Source of the DNA: Streptomyces mangrovisoli
GTDB lineage: Bacteria > Actinomycetota > Actinomycetes > Streptomycetales > Streptomycetaceae
Length of the DNA stretch: 64,000 nucleotides
Reading direction: 5' to 3'
Assembly: GCF_000974985.2 (NCBI RefSeq)
Contig: NZ_LAVA02000004.1
Location: forward strand, 116,717 to 180,716
Positions 1 through 10,457 of this stretch are shown piece by piece. The notes under the pieces were generated by a model that saw only the letters and a program-made list of their open reading frames with translations, searched no databases and had not been told where the DNA came from. Numbering within the stretch: the first letter of the stretch is position 1; each line of letters begins with the position of its first letter. The position numbers and the translations under genes are program-made.

Positions 1-2
1 AG

Positions 3-1658
3 CAGGCCGAGGACACCGACTCGCCCTATCTGCGCTCCGACGTGGTGGGCCGCTCCGGCCTGGAGCGGGAGTACGACAAGGAGCTGCGCGGCAAGGCCGG
101 CGTCACCCGGTACGAGGTCGACAACATGGGCCGGGTCATCGGCAAGGCCAAGTCGGACGCGGCCGAGTCCGGTTCCAACCTGGTCACCAGCATCGACTCC
201 CGGGTCCAGCGGGTGGCCGAGTACGAGCTGGACACGGCCATGAAGACCGCCCGCCAGCAGTACGACAAGATCACCGGCACCAACTACAAGGCGGACTCCG
301 GCGCGGTCGTCGTGATGGAGGCCAAGACCGGCCGGATCGTCGCGATGGCGTCCGCGCCGACGTACGACCCCAACGTGTGGGTCGGCGGCATCTCCGCCAA
401 GGACTACAAGTCCCTGACCGGCAAGAACAGCGACTACCCGCTGCTCAATCGGGCCATACAGGGTCAGGCGGCGCCCGGTTCGACCTTCAAGGTGGTCTCC
501 ACGGCCGCCGCGGTCCAGGCCGGCTACGAGTGGGACGGCGGCTACCCGTGCACCAGCTCGTACTCGGTGGGCGGCCAGGTCTTCAAGAACTTCGAGGGCG
601 AGAACTTCGGGCCGATCTCGCTCGGCCGCGCGCTGGAGGTCTCCTGCGACACGGTCTTCTACGGTCTCGCCGACCGGGAGTGGAAGAAGGACGGCGGCAT
701 CAACCCGAAGAAGGGTGAGCCGAAGGACTGGTTCTTCAAGACCGCCCACGAGTTCGGCCTCGGCAAGGAGACCGGCGTCGACCTGCCCAACGAGGTCACC
801 GGCCGCGTCCCCGACCGCCAGTGGAAGCTCGACTACTGGAAGGCCAACAAGGACGCCTGGTGCAAGTCCGGCAAGAAGGACGGCACCTACGTCGAGAAGA
901 TCGAGTACGAGAACTGCCTCGAAGGCAACAAGATGCGCGAGGGCGACGAGATCAACTACTCGATCGGCCAGGGCGACACCCTCGTCACGCCGATCCAGGA
1001 GGCCATGATCTACGGCGCCGTCGCCAACGGCGGCACCGAGTACCAGCCCACCATCGGCAAGGCGATCGTCAGCGCCGACGGCAAGACCGTCCAGGAGATC
1101 AAGCCCAAGGCGGTGCGCAAGCTGCCCGTCAGCAAGGCCACCCTCAAGGGCATGGACGACGCGTTCGCGGGCGTCATCACCCGCGGTACCGCCGCCTGGA
1201 AGTTCGGCGGCTGGCCGCAGGACAAGATCGCCCTGCACGGCAAGACCGGTACCGCCGAGGTCTACGGCAAGCAGACCACCTCGTGGCTCGCGACGTACTC
1301 CAAGGACTACACGGTCATCATGACCATCTCCCAGGCCGGTACCGGTTCCGGTGCCTCCGGTGAGGCGGTCCGCAACATCTACAGCGCGCTCTACGGCGTC
1401 CAGAAGGACGGCTCCATCGACAAGTCGAAGGCGCTGCTCTACACGCCGCAGAAGGGCCTGCCGAAGGTCCGCACGGACGGCACGGTCGCCGCGGGCAAGG
1501 TCTCCAAGGACCCGGCCAAGGACGAGCGGGCCACCCAGGAAGGCGCGAGCCCCGGCGACGAGAGCCAGCCGCCGGCCACCAGCCCCTCGCCGTCGTCCAG
1601 CAAGAGCAACACCCGAAGGCGACCGCGCCGCAGGGGAAGCCGGAGGATGCTCACATGA
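3..1658 (+). CDS. mrdA: Penicillin-binding protein 2 (class B transpeptidase), 5' end outside window
   Basis: Peptidoglycan D,D-transpeptidase anchored in the membrane and acting outside it; only its C-terminal part is present. The frame is open to the left edge, so the start codon lies upstream. The transpeptidase motifs are visible: STFK (Ser codon at 480, Lys at 489), an SxN-position motif reading SCD (642) and KTGT (1242). The segment before STFK is the dimerisation/linker region. The C-terminus is a Ser/Pro- and Arg-rich tail. The stop overlaps the next gene's ATG (ATGA), so the two are translationally coupled. In Streptomyces coelicolor this gene pair closes the mreBCD-pbp2-sfr cluster, needed for spore-wall synthesis. 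The identification is secure; the divisome-versus-sporulation role is inferred from the neighbour. Confidence 0.95.
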   Translation, partial: QAEDTDSPYLRSDVVGRSGLEREYDKELRGKAGVTRYEVDNMGRVIGKAKSDAAESGSNLVTSIDSRVQRVAEYELDTAMKTARQQYDKITGTNYKADSGAVVVMEAKTGRIVAMASAPTYDPNVWVGGISAKDYKSLTGKNSDYPLLNRAIQGQAAPGSTFKVVSTAAAVQAGYEWDGGYPCTSSYSVGGQVFKNFEGENFGPISLGRALEVSCDTVFYGLADREWKKDGGINPKKGEPKDWFFKTAHEFGLGKETGVDLPNEVTGRVPDRQWKLDYWKANKDAWCKSGKKDGTYVEKIEYENCLEGNKMREGDEINYSIGQGDTLVTPIQEAMIYGAVANGGTEYQPTIGKAIVSADGKTVQEIKPKAVRKLPVSKATLKGMDDAFAGVITRGTAAWKFGGWPQDKIALHGKTGTAEVYGKQTTSWLATYSKDYTVIMTISQAGTGSGASGEAVRNIYSALYGVQKDGSIDKSKALLYTPQKGLPKVRTDGTVAAGKVSKDPAKDERATQEGASPGDESQPPATSPSPSSSKSNTRRRPRRRGSRRMLT

Positions 1659-2851
1659 CCGGCCACGGCTTCTCCGTCTCCGGGTACGGCCCGCAGCGGG
1701 CGGGCTGGACGCGGATCTTCGCCCGCGACTCGATGGCCCGCCGGCTGGACTGGCCGATACTGCTGGCGGCGATCGCGATGTCGCTGATCGGCTCCGTGCT
1801 GGTCTTCTCGGCGACCCGCAACCGCACCGAGATCAACCAGGGCGACCAGTACTACTTCCTGATCCGGCACCTCATGAACACCGGCATCGGGCTCGCCCTG
1901 ATGATCGGCACGGTCTGGCTCGGCCACCGCACCCTGCGCACGGCCGTGCCGATCCTCTACGGCCTGTCGGTCTTCGGCATCCTGCTGGTGCTCACCCCGC
2001 TCGGCTCGACCGTCAACGGCGCCCACTCGTGGATCGTGCTCGGCGGCGGCTTCTCGCTCCAGCCCTCGGAGTTCGTGAAGATCACGATCATCCTGGGCAT
2101 GGCGATGCTGCTGGCGGCCCGGGTCGACGCGGGCGACAAGCCCTACCCGGACCACCGCACGGTGCTCCAGGCGCTGGGCCTCGCCGCGGTGCCGATGATG
2201 ATCGTGATGCTGATGCCCGACCTGGGCTCGGTCATGGTCATGGTCGTCATCGTGCTGGGCGTGCTGCTCGCCTCCGGCGCCTCCAAACGGTGGATCCTCG
2301 GCCTGATCGCGGCGGGCGCCATCGGCGCGATCGCGGTGTGGCAGCTGCACATCCTGGACGAGTACCAGATCAACCGCTTCGCCGCCTTCGCCAACCCCGA
2401 GCTCGACCCCGCGGGCGTCGGCTACAACACCAACCAGGCCCGGATCGCGATCGGCTCCGGCGGTCTGACCGGCGCCGGTCTCTTCCACGGCTCGCAGACC
2501 ACCGGCCAGTTCGTCCCCGAACAGCAGACGGACTTCGTCTTCACGGTGGCCGGCGAGGAACTCGGCTTCGTCGGCGCGGGCCTGATCATCGCCCTGCTCG
2601 GCGTGATCCTGTGGCGCGCCTGCCGCATCGCCCGCGAGACGACCGAGCTGTACGGCACGATCGTCGCCGCCGGCATCGTCGCCTGGTTCGCCTTCCAGGC
2701 GTTCGAGAACATCGGCATGACCCTCGGCATCATGCCGGTCACCGGTCTGCCCCTGCCGTTCGTCTCCTACGGCGGATCGTCGATGTTCGCGGTCTGGGTG
2801 GCGGTGGGGCTGTTGCAGTCGATCAAGGTGCAGCGGCCCATGTCGGCGTAG
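1655..2851 (+). CDS. rodA: RodA/FtsW/SpoVE (SEDS) family protein, Sfr-type
   Basis: Polytopic SEDS glycosyltransferase of 398 residues that polymerises lipid II together with the class B PBP encoded just upstream. The sequence shows about ten hydrophobic segments, the SEDS signature around residues 285-310 (QQTDFVFTVAGEELGF) and the C-terminal GLPLPFVSYGGSSM motif. Start is the ATG that overlaps the PBP2 stop by four bases. A strong hairpin terminator follows, so this is the last gene of the mre-type operon. In S. coelicolor the gene at this position is called sfr; rodA is the generic family name used here. Confidence 0.93.
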   Translation: MTGHGFSVSGYGPQRAGWTRIFARDSMARRLDWPILLAAIAMSLIGSVLVFSATRNRTEINQGDQYYFLIRHLMNTGIGLALMIGTVWLGHRTLRTAVPILYGLSVFGILLVLTPLGSTVNGAHSWIVLGGGFSLQPSEFVKITIILGMAMLLAARVDAGDKPYPDHRTVLQALGLAAVPMMIVMLMPDLGSVMVMVVIVLGVLLASGASKRWILGLIAAGAIGAIAVWQLHILDEYQINRFAAFANPELDPAGVGYNTNQARIAIGSGGLTGAGLFHGSQTTGQFVPEQQTDFVFTVAGEELGFVGAGLIIALLGVILWRACRIARETTELYGTIVAAGIVAWFAFQAFENIGMTLGIMPVTGLPLPFVSYGGSSMFAVWVAVGLLQSIKVQRPMSA

Positions 2852-2871
2852 GGCCCTACGGCTGTCGGTGG

Positions 2872-2900
2872 GCGGGGTTCCCTCTGCGGAACCCCGCTTT
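2872..2900 (+). terminator. Rho-independent terminator after rodA
   Basis: A perfect 10-bp stem (2872-2881 with 2888-2897), six-base loop, followed by TTT and a T-rich stretch. It closes the pbp2-rodA transcription unit. Confidence 0.85.
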
Positions 2901-2982
2901 CCGTTTTGTTCACCCGCGGATCGTCCGCCGTTTTCCCGGGATTCACCTGGTAGGCCATCTGCCGCGTGGGCGTGCGAACCAC

Positions 2983-2988
2983 TAGATT
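2983..2988 (+). promoter_or_regulatory. Candidate -10 element for a leaderless transcript
   Basis: TAGATT lies exactly six bases before the ATG at 2995, and no Shine-Dalgarno sequence precedes that ATG. This spacing would put the transcription start at the start codon. No convincing -35 is seen. Confidence 0.5.
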
Positions 2989-2994
2989 CAGTCC

Positions 2995-4587
2995 ATGGCG
3001 GACACAAAGCGCGAGATCGAGCGTAAGTACGAGTCCGACGACAGTGGCCTGCCCGACCTGACCGGCGTCGCCGGGGTGGCGGCCGTCATCGACAAGGGCG
3101 TCGCCGACCTGGACGCCACCTATTACGACACCTCCGACGAACGCCTCGCCTCCGCCTCGCTCACCCTGCGCCGCCGCACCGGCGGCACGGACGCCGGCTG
3201 GCATCTGAAACTCCCGGTCGCCCCCGGCGTGCGCGACGAGGTCCAGGCCCCCCTCTCCGCCGGCGTCCCCCGCGCCCTGGCCGCCCTCGTCCGCTCCCGG
3301 GTCCGCGACGCGGAACTGCTGCCCCTGGTCCGGCTCCGCTCCAGCCGCGACATCCGCCACCTCGTCGACGCCGACGGCGCCCTGCTCGCCGAGGTCAGCG
3401 TGGACGCCGTGGACGCGGAACGGCTGACCGGGGAGGGCGGCCGCGCCCAGTGGACCGAGATCGAGGTGGAACTCGCCGACGGCGGCGACCCGGCCTTCCT
3501 CGACGCGGTGGAGAAGCGGCTGCGCAAGGCGGGCGTACGCCCGGCGGACTCCCCCTCGAAGCTGGCCAGGGCACTGGCGGAGACGGCACCGGGTGCGACG
3601 GCACCGGGCGCGAAGAAGGCGGGCAAGGCCCGCGCGAAGGGACGGCAGTCGCAGCCGAAGGCGAAGCAGAAGTCACCGGCACCGGCACCGTCACCGCCGA
3701 AGCCGCGGACCGCCCCCGTCACCGCCGGCGACCACGTCCTCGCCTACCTGTCCGCCCAGCGCGACGCGATCGTCGCCCTCGACCCGGCCGTACGGCAGGG
3801 CGAGTACGACTCCGTGCACCGGATGCGGGTCGCCACCCGCCGGCTGCGCAGCACCTTCCGGTCCTACCGCAAGGTCCTCGACCCCGCCGTCACGGCGCCC
3901 GTCGGCGAGGAACTGAAGTGGCTCGCGGGCGAACTCGGCGTGGACCGCGACCAGGAGGTCCTGACCGAGCGGATCGCCACCGCGCTCGCCGAACTGCCCC
4001 GCACCCTCGCCTTCGGCCCGGTCCGGGCCCGGCTGCGGATCTGGTCGACCGCCAGACGCGGCGGATCGCGCCGCCGCCTGATCGCCGTACTGGACGGCAG
4101 GCGGTATCTCACGCTCCTCGACACGCTGGACGCGCTGCTCGCCGACCCGCCCCTGCTGAAGGCGGCTTCCGGCACGCCCGAGAAGGTGATCCGCAAGGCC
4201 GAGCGCAAGGACTTCGGCAAGGTCGCCGCCCTGGTGGAACGGGCCCTCGAGCTGCCCCCCGGCCCCGAGCGCGACCTGGACCTGCACGAGGCCCGCAAGA
4301 AGGCCAAGCGCACCCGCTACTGCGCCGAGGCCGCGGTCCCCGCGCTGGGCGATCCGGCGGCGGCACTGGTCAAGGCGGCGAAGGCGCTCCAGACCCTGCT
4401 GGGCGACCACCAGGACAGCGTCATGACCCGCGAGGCCCTGCGCGGCCTGGCCGCCCAGGCCCACGCGGCGGGGGAGAGCGCCTTCACCTACGGCCTGCTC
4501 TACGGCCGTGAGGAGGCCCGCGCGGCCCGCGCGGAGGCGGAACTCCCGGCCCTGTGGGCGTCGATCAGGACGAAGGGGGCGGTGTGA
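2995..4587 (+). CDS. CYTH and CHAD domain-containing protein
   Basis: Protein of 530 residues. Residues 1-200 form a CYTH/triphosphate tunnel domain: it begins with the ExExK-type signature EIERKY, followed by alternating charged strands. Residues about 201-242 are a Lys/Ala/Pro-rich linker. Residues about 243-510 form a CHAD helical bundle, with conserved His/Arg-rich helices such as HRMRVATRRLRSTFRSY and LHEARKKAKRTRYCAEA. CYTH domains bind or hydrolyse triphosphates and CHAD domains bind polyphosphate, so a cytoplasmic polyphosphate-associated role is likely; the exact reaction is not known. The start has no ribosome binding site and looks leaderless. Its 3' end runs into a 12-bp tandem repeat. 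Confidence 0.9.
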   Translation: MADTKREIERKYESDDSGLPDLTGVAGVAAVIDKGVADLDATYYDTSDERLASASLTLRRRTGGTDAGWHLKLPVAPGVRDEVQAPLSAGVPRALAALVRSRVRDAELLPLVRLRSSRDIRHLVDADGALLAEVSVDAVDAERLTGEGGRAQWTEIEVELADGGDPAFLDAVEKRLRKAGVRPADSPSKLARALAETAPGATAPGAKKAGKARAKGRQSQPKAKQKSPAPAPSPPKPRTAPVTAGDHVLAYLSAQRDAIVALDPAVRQGEYDSVHRMRVATRRLRSTFRSYRKVLDPAVTAPVGEELKWLAGELGVDRDQEVLTERIATALAELPRTLAFGPVRARLRIWSTARRGGSRRRLIAVLDGRRYLTLLDTLDALLADPPLLKAASGTPEKVIRKAERKDFGKVAALVERALELPPGPERDLDLHEARKKAKRTRYCAEAAVPALGDPAAALVKAAKALQTLLGDHQDSVMTREALRGLAAQAHAAGESAFTYGLLYGREEARAARAEAELPALWASIRTKGAV

Positions 4588-4667
4588 CGCAGGACGTGAT
4601 CCAGGACGTGGCGCAGGACGTGACGCAGGACGTGGCGCAGGACGTGGCGCAGGACGTGACGTAGGAC
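4584..4667 (+). repeat. 12-bp tandem repeat, seven units, at the 3' end of the CYTH-CHAD gene
   Basis: Seven near-identical units of the form GTGRYGCAGGAC, starting one base before the stop codon. Units differ mainly at the fourth to sixth bases. The length is a multiple of three, so a frame reading VTQD-like repeats stays open for seven units before TAG. Confidence 0.9.
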
Positions 4668-4740
4668 GTCTGATGTCCGACGGGACCCGCCACCGCGTTA
4701 CGCTAGATGGTCACCCCGTCCTCCCACGAAGGTTCGCGAG

Positions 4741-6726
<1,986 letters not shown>

Positions 6727-6806
6727 GGCGAGCGAGGCCCTCGGCCGCTGAAGTGGAGTGAGGTTGAGGCCGCTACGTCGAGGTGCGGGTGCTGTCGGAC
6801 TCGCTC

Positions 6807-6840
6807 GAGCCCCCTTCCTGTTCAGGGAGGGGGCTCTTTG
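6807..6840 (+). terminator. Terminator after the radical SAM gene
   Basis: Twelve-base stem with one wobble pair (6807-6818 with 6825-6836), followed by TTT. It lies in the 354-base gap before the WXG100-like gene. The rest of that gap is GC-rich with no credible gene. Confidence 0.75.
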
Positions 6841-7026
6841 GTGTCGACGCAGACGGGCGTCGCTGTGGCGGCGTGCCGTGAGCGTCGAGCAGGAGGAGCT
6901 GCGGGCCGGGCCCAAGGGAGTTGCGCGGTCGCCTCCTTGGGCGCCGATGCCCCCCAAGTTCCCCGTCGCAGGCGAGAATTCGCTCTCGTCGAACCCCCTG
7001 CCCCGCCCCCCTCCGCTCCTCTTTCG

Positions 7027-7032
7027 TATGAT
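7027..7032 (+). promoter_or_regulatory. Candidate -10 element of the toxin locus
   Basis: TATGAT, five of six to the bacterial -10 consensus, about 50 bases before the first WXG100-like gene. No good -35 is visible. Confidence 0.35.
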
Positions 7033-7080
7033 TCACGGGTCAGTTGAGGCGTGAGATGCCGACACGACGGGGGATGCGGC

Positions 7081-7506
7081 ATGGGAGTACCAGATGGGGG
7101 CGCGGGTGAGGGCAGTGGTCCCGACCTGCGGGTGTCGTCCGCGGGCCTGACCAAGCTCGCCGGTGACCTGGACGCGATGCAGGACCATCTCGACCGGCAG
7201 ATCAAGCGGATGGACGAACTCGTCGACCGCATCGAGGCCGGCTGGCGGGGCCCGGCGGCTACGGCGTACCGGGAGTTCCATCGTGGCGCCGCGGCCGACG
7301 CCGTGCGCATCCGGGAAGTGATGAAGGGCCTGGAGCAGGCCGTACGGCTGAGCCGCGACGGCTTCAGCGCCGACGATCTGGACGTGCTCGAACGGATGCG
7401 CCGTATCCAGGTGGACGTCGACAGCGAGGTCGACCGGCTCTCCACGCCGAACACGGGGGCCGCTGACACGCCGGTCCGTCCGCGCAGCAGCCTGGAAGGC
7501 TTCTGA
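7081..7506 (+). CDS. WXG100/ESAT-6-like protein
   Basis: Small helical protein of 141 residues with a WRG motif between two amphipathic helices (EAGWRGPAATAYREF), the WXG100 hairpin signature. Such proteins are substrates or chaperones of type VII (Esx) secretion and are commonly encoded just before large toxins exported by that route. I chose ATG 7081 because a G-rich ribosome binding site precedes it; an in-frame GTG at 7051 would add ten residues. It heads a run of co-oriented genes ending in an immunity-like gene. No Esx ATPase or membrane component is in the window, so the secretion machine must be elsewhere. Confidence 0.75.
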   Translation: MGVPDGGAGEGSGPDLRVSSAGLTKLAGDLDAMQDHLDRQIKRMDELVDRIEAGWRGPAATAYREFHRGAAADAVRIREVMKGLEQAVRLSRDGFSADDLDVLERMRRIQVDVDSEVDRLSTPNTGAADTPVRPRSSLEGF

Positions 7507-7572
7507 CGGCCGACGTGCCATGCGCCGGCCTCGCGAAGGCGGCCGGCGACTCAAGGGGGAACAGGGGGAATC

Positions 7573-7884
7573 ATGTCGACTGGTGCCGACGGCGACCACA
7601 TATCCGTTTCGTTCGCCGCGCTCCATGAACTGGCGGTCGAGCTGGAGGACATCCTCAAGCAGCTCAACGGCAGGCTGGACGACCTCTACGAACGGGTCGA
7701 GCCGGTGGTGCTTTCCTGGAAGGGGGAGGCCCGCGAGATCTTCGTCGAGAAGCTCGACGAATGGGACCGCTCCGCCCAGGATCTCCAGGCGGCCCAGAAG
7801 TGGCTGCATCAGTGCGTCACCACCGGCCACGTCAACTACGCGGCCGCGCACCGCGCGGTCCTGCGCGGCTGGGGAGCCGCCTGA
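7573..7884 (+). CDS. Second WXG100/ESAT-6-like protein
   Basis: Protein of 103 residues with the layout helix-WKG-helix (VVLSWKGEAREIFVEKLDEW). A GGGGA ribosome binding site precedes the ATG. The stop codon overlaps the start of the toxin gene (TGATG), so the two are probably translated together and this protein may pair with the toxin's N-terminal domain. Together with the gene at 7081 it suggests Esx export of the toxin. Confidence 0.8.
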   Translation: MSTGADGDHISVSFAALHELAVELEDILKQLNGRLDDLYERVEPVVLSWKGEAREIFVEKLDEWDRSAQDLQAAQKWLHQCVTTGHVNYAAAHRAVLRGWGAA

Positions 7885-9578
7885 TGGCGACCCCGACGGC
7901 CCCGGGGCAGGGGAAGATCGACGTGACGCCGTCGGTCCTCTACCAGGTCTCGACGAACGTGGCCGGTCAACAGGATCCCCTGGACCGCGGGGTGAAGGCG
8001 TTCCTCGACGAACTGGCGCGGTATCCGGACGGCGGTGGCCGGGGCTCGGCGATGCAGGACTTCACGAAGGCCTACGTGAAGATCGCCAACAGGTTCCTCG
8101 AGGTGTGGGCCAAGTCGGTGGTGAGCGTCGGCGGGGCCGGCGTCGGATTCACCAGCACCGCCAACAACTACGCGGCGGCCGACCATGCCACGAACCCGTC
8201 GTCGACGGGGCAGCCGACGCAGCGGCCCCTGCCGCAGGTGATCGACACCCCGCCCAGGTACGGACCGGTCACGGACTTCAAGTGGGGGGACATCGACGCC
8301 GGCCAGGACTTCGCGGAGAAGGCCCTGGAGGGGCTGGAGGCCGCGGTGCTCTTCGTCATGCGCCCCCTGCTGGAACACGAGTGCCGGTGGGGGAAGGCCG
8401 CGACGATCCTGCCGCTGCCCGATCACCTCCAGCTGAACAAGATCTCCGAGTGCTGGAGGATGCCGCAGACCACGCTCGGCATGGTGGACGGGATGCTGAC
8501 CGGCTACCTCGGCGGCATCACCGACCAGTCGAACCAGGAGTGGTACGACGCCATGCGGCAGTTCTGCAGCACGCTGTGGGGCACGTCCGCCTGGGGGCAG
8601 ACCCGCGACGGCTACGACTGGGCGAACGACGGCGCGCGCAAAAGAGGAACCAGCCATCCCGTCTTCGGCGTCCTGTTCGACACCTGCGAGGCCATGGTCG
8701 ACGCCGTGTACAGCGTGGCCAAGGCGGCGGAGGACGTCCGCGACGACCTGCACCGGATCTACCGGCAGGCCGTCATCGACAGCGTCAAGCAGCTCGATCC
8801 GCGGAAGCTGGACGTCACGGATGCCAAGAGCCTGGCGAAGGGGCTGTGGCACATGGGCAAGGGGCTGGTCGCGGACGTCTCGGTCGGCATCGTCCTGAAC
8901 ATCGACGAAGGCGCCATGAACGACGCCGTCGCCACCTACAACAACCGGGTCCACCGCCAGGCACGCGTGATCGACGACCTGATGGCGGCGCTGGACGAGG
9001 CGTACACGAGCGCCCCGACCTTCGACGCGGAGTCCGCCCGGGCCGAGGCCTTCGGCGCCCGCGCGCTGACGGACTTCAAGGGCGATCCGTTGTACACGGT
9101 GCCGGGCGACAGCGAGGCCAACCACGCGTATCCGATCGACCTTGCGAATCAGGAGGGCGTTCACAACAGCCACGTCATCGACAAGCACGTGGGCAAGACG
9201 GACGAGCAACTGGCGCAGCGGCTCAGGGATCAGCCGACGATCCCCGCCGCCTCCAGCTTCCCCGATCTGGCGTCCGCCCAGAAATACACGCAGGACACGG
9301 TGGAGTACGTGGGGCCTCCCGCGAATTCGGGTCAGCCCAACGGAGGCGTGGACAACCAGGAGAAAATAAAGCGATGGCTCTCCAGGCCACGTTCCGACAA
9401 CTCGATCCTGAAACTGGATCCGGTGGAGTTCAATTCCGTGACCGGGCGTACCATCACCTCGGCAAATCCGAGTGCGACCGCGGCACAGGACGCGCACTCG
9501 GTGGAGGTCGTACTCAAGTACAAGAACGGCCTGCACCCGCCGTACGTGGTCTACACGTCGATGCCGAGGCTGCCGTGA
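7884..9578 (+). CDS. Polymorphic toxin with C-terminal RNase A-like (CdiA-CT type) domain
   Basis: Protein of 564 residues. The N-terminal part (about 1-130) looks like a secretion/trafficking domain with a WXG-type helix region. The middle (130-400) is helical and not recognised. From about residue 428 the sequence matches the bacterial RNase A-like toxin domain: HVIDKHVGKT (His430/His435), then SSFPDLASAQ, a KRWL motif, a GRTI segment and VVYTSMP at the very end. These occupy the expected order for an RNA-cleaving toxin domain; enzyme activity is inferred. ATG 7884 overlaps the previous stop. The C-terminal domain has more A/T-containing codons (AAA, ATA, AAT) than the flanks, fitting modular exchange. 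It is followed immediately by a small immunity-like gene. Confidence 0.8.
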   Translation: MATPTAPGQGKIDVTPSVLYQVSTNVAGQQDPLDRGVKAFLDELARYPDGGGRGSAMQDFTKAYVKIANRFLEVWAKSVVSVGGAGVGFTSTANNYAAADHATNPSSTGQPTQRPLPQVIDTPPRYGPVTDFKWGDIDAGQDFAEKALEGLEAAVLFVMRPLLEHECRWGKAATILPLPDHLQLNKISECWRMPQTTLGMVDGMLTGYLGGITDQSNQEWYDAMRQFCSTLWGTSAWGQTRDGYDWANDGARKRGTSHPVFGVLFDTCEAMVDAVYSVAKAAEDVRDDLHRIYRQAVIDSVKQLDPRKLDVTDAKSLAKGLWHMGKGLVADVSVGIVLNIDEGAMNDAVATYNNRVHRQARVIDDLMAALDEAYTSAPTFDAESARAEAFGARALTDFKGDPLYTVPGDSEANHAYPIDLANQEGVHNSHVIDKHVGKTDEQLAQRLRDQPTIPAASSFPDLASAQKYTQDTVEYVGPPANSGQPNGGVDNQEKIKRWLSRPRSDNSILKLDPVEFNSVTGRTITSANPSATAAQDAHSVEVVLKYKNGLHPPYVVYTSMPRLP

Positions 9579-9597
9579 GCGCGCCAGGGGAGGGTTC

Positions 9598-10083
9598 ATG
9601 ACGACGAAGAGGGCCCTGCCCGCCTGCGCGCGGGGCCGGTTCGAGGGACCCCAGTCCTTCGCCGCGCTGGTCGCCCGTACCGGCGGGGACTGGCCTGACA
9701 CGGTGCTGGAGGCGATCCATGGCCATCCCGTGCTGCGTCACGTCGACCGCCGGGAGCTGCGAGACGGCGTCCTCGAGGTCTCGGCACGTCAGGCCGTGGA
9801 GCTTGCCGCGCTGATCTCGGTCGGATCCCTGCTGTACGGCCCCGGCGAATCCCTTCGCGCGCCGGACGCGGAACGTGACGCCTGTCTGCGGGAAGTCGTG
9901 CGGGCCGCGGGGGACGGCGCACGGTTCCTCACCAATCACGGGCACGCGGAATACGGTGAAGAGGCCGACTTTCTGGCCTCGTCCTTTCACGCCGATGTCC
10001 TCGCCGGGCCGACCATCGACATCTGCCTTCTCGGTGTGTCGGACGAGAACGTCCTGATTCTCTGGCGTTTCGAGGACGACTGA
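9598..10083 (+). CDS. Probable immunity protein, copy 1
   Basis: Acidic protein of 161 residues with no family I recognise. It starts 20 bases after the toxin stop with a strong AGGGGAGGG ribosome binding site, the usual place for the cognate immunity protein of a polymorphic toxin. A second copy about four-fifths identical lies at 11162. The most conserved parts are GHPVLRHVDRREL, GPGESLRAP and the C-terminal half ending VSDENVLILWRFEDD. The function as RNase-toxin inhibitor is inferred from position and duplication only. Confidence 0.65.
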   Translation: MTTKRALPACARGRFEGPQSFAALVARTGGDWPDTVLEAIHGHPVLRHVDRRELRDGVLEVSARQAVELAALISVGSLLYGPGESLRAPDAERDACLREVVRAAGDGARFLTNHGHAEYGEEADFLASSFHADVLAGPTIDICLLGVSDENVLILWRFEDD

Positions 10084-10136
10084 CCCTCGGCGACCACCCG
10101 ACCGACGCCCCGCACACTTAGCAGGAGAGAACGGAA

Positions 10137-10436
10137 TTGCTCACTCGTTCCGCCACCTACCCCGACCGCGAGACCGCCCAGTGGGCGACCCAGCAGGTCG
10201 TCACCGCCAACGAGCAGCTGATCCACCGCTGGCTCGCCGAGTCGACGCGCCCGCGGCTGACCGTCGAGGCGTCGTGGCCGTCCAGGCCCGAGCCGGTCGG
10301 ACGGGTCCTGCTGCAGGCGATGATGCTGGCCGGGCGGGAGCCCGTCGACGTGCGAGCCGCCCGCGTCGTCCTCAGGCGGGACGCCTCCCTGCCGCACGGC
10401 TTCGCCGTCCACGCCACCTTTCCCGTCTTCCTGTAG
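10137..10436 (+). CDS. Orphan RNase A-like toxin-domain fragment
   Basis: Reading frame of 99 residues that aligns with the last ~110 residues of the toxin at 7884: ATYPDRETAQ matches SSFPDLASAQ, HRWL matches KRWL, GRVLL matches GRTI, and the VVL/TFP ending matches. It lacks the N-terminal HVIDKHVG part, so it carries an incomplete active site. An AGGAGA sequence lies eight bases before a TTG codon at 10137, so it may be translated; an upstream in-frame TAG (10119) limits extension. It reads as a toxin tip left by recombination, followed by its own immunity gene. It could also be a separately made regulatory fragment. Confidence 0.55.
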   Translation: MLTRSATYPDRETAQWATQQVVTANEQLIHRWLAESTRPRLTVEASWPSRPEPVGRVLLQAMMLAGREPVDVRAARVVLRRDASLPHGFAVHATFPVFL

Positions 10437-10457
10437 CGACCGCGGAGGCTGACCACC

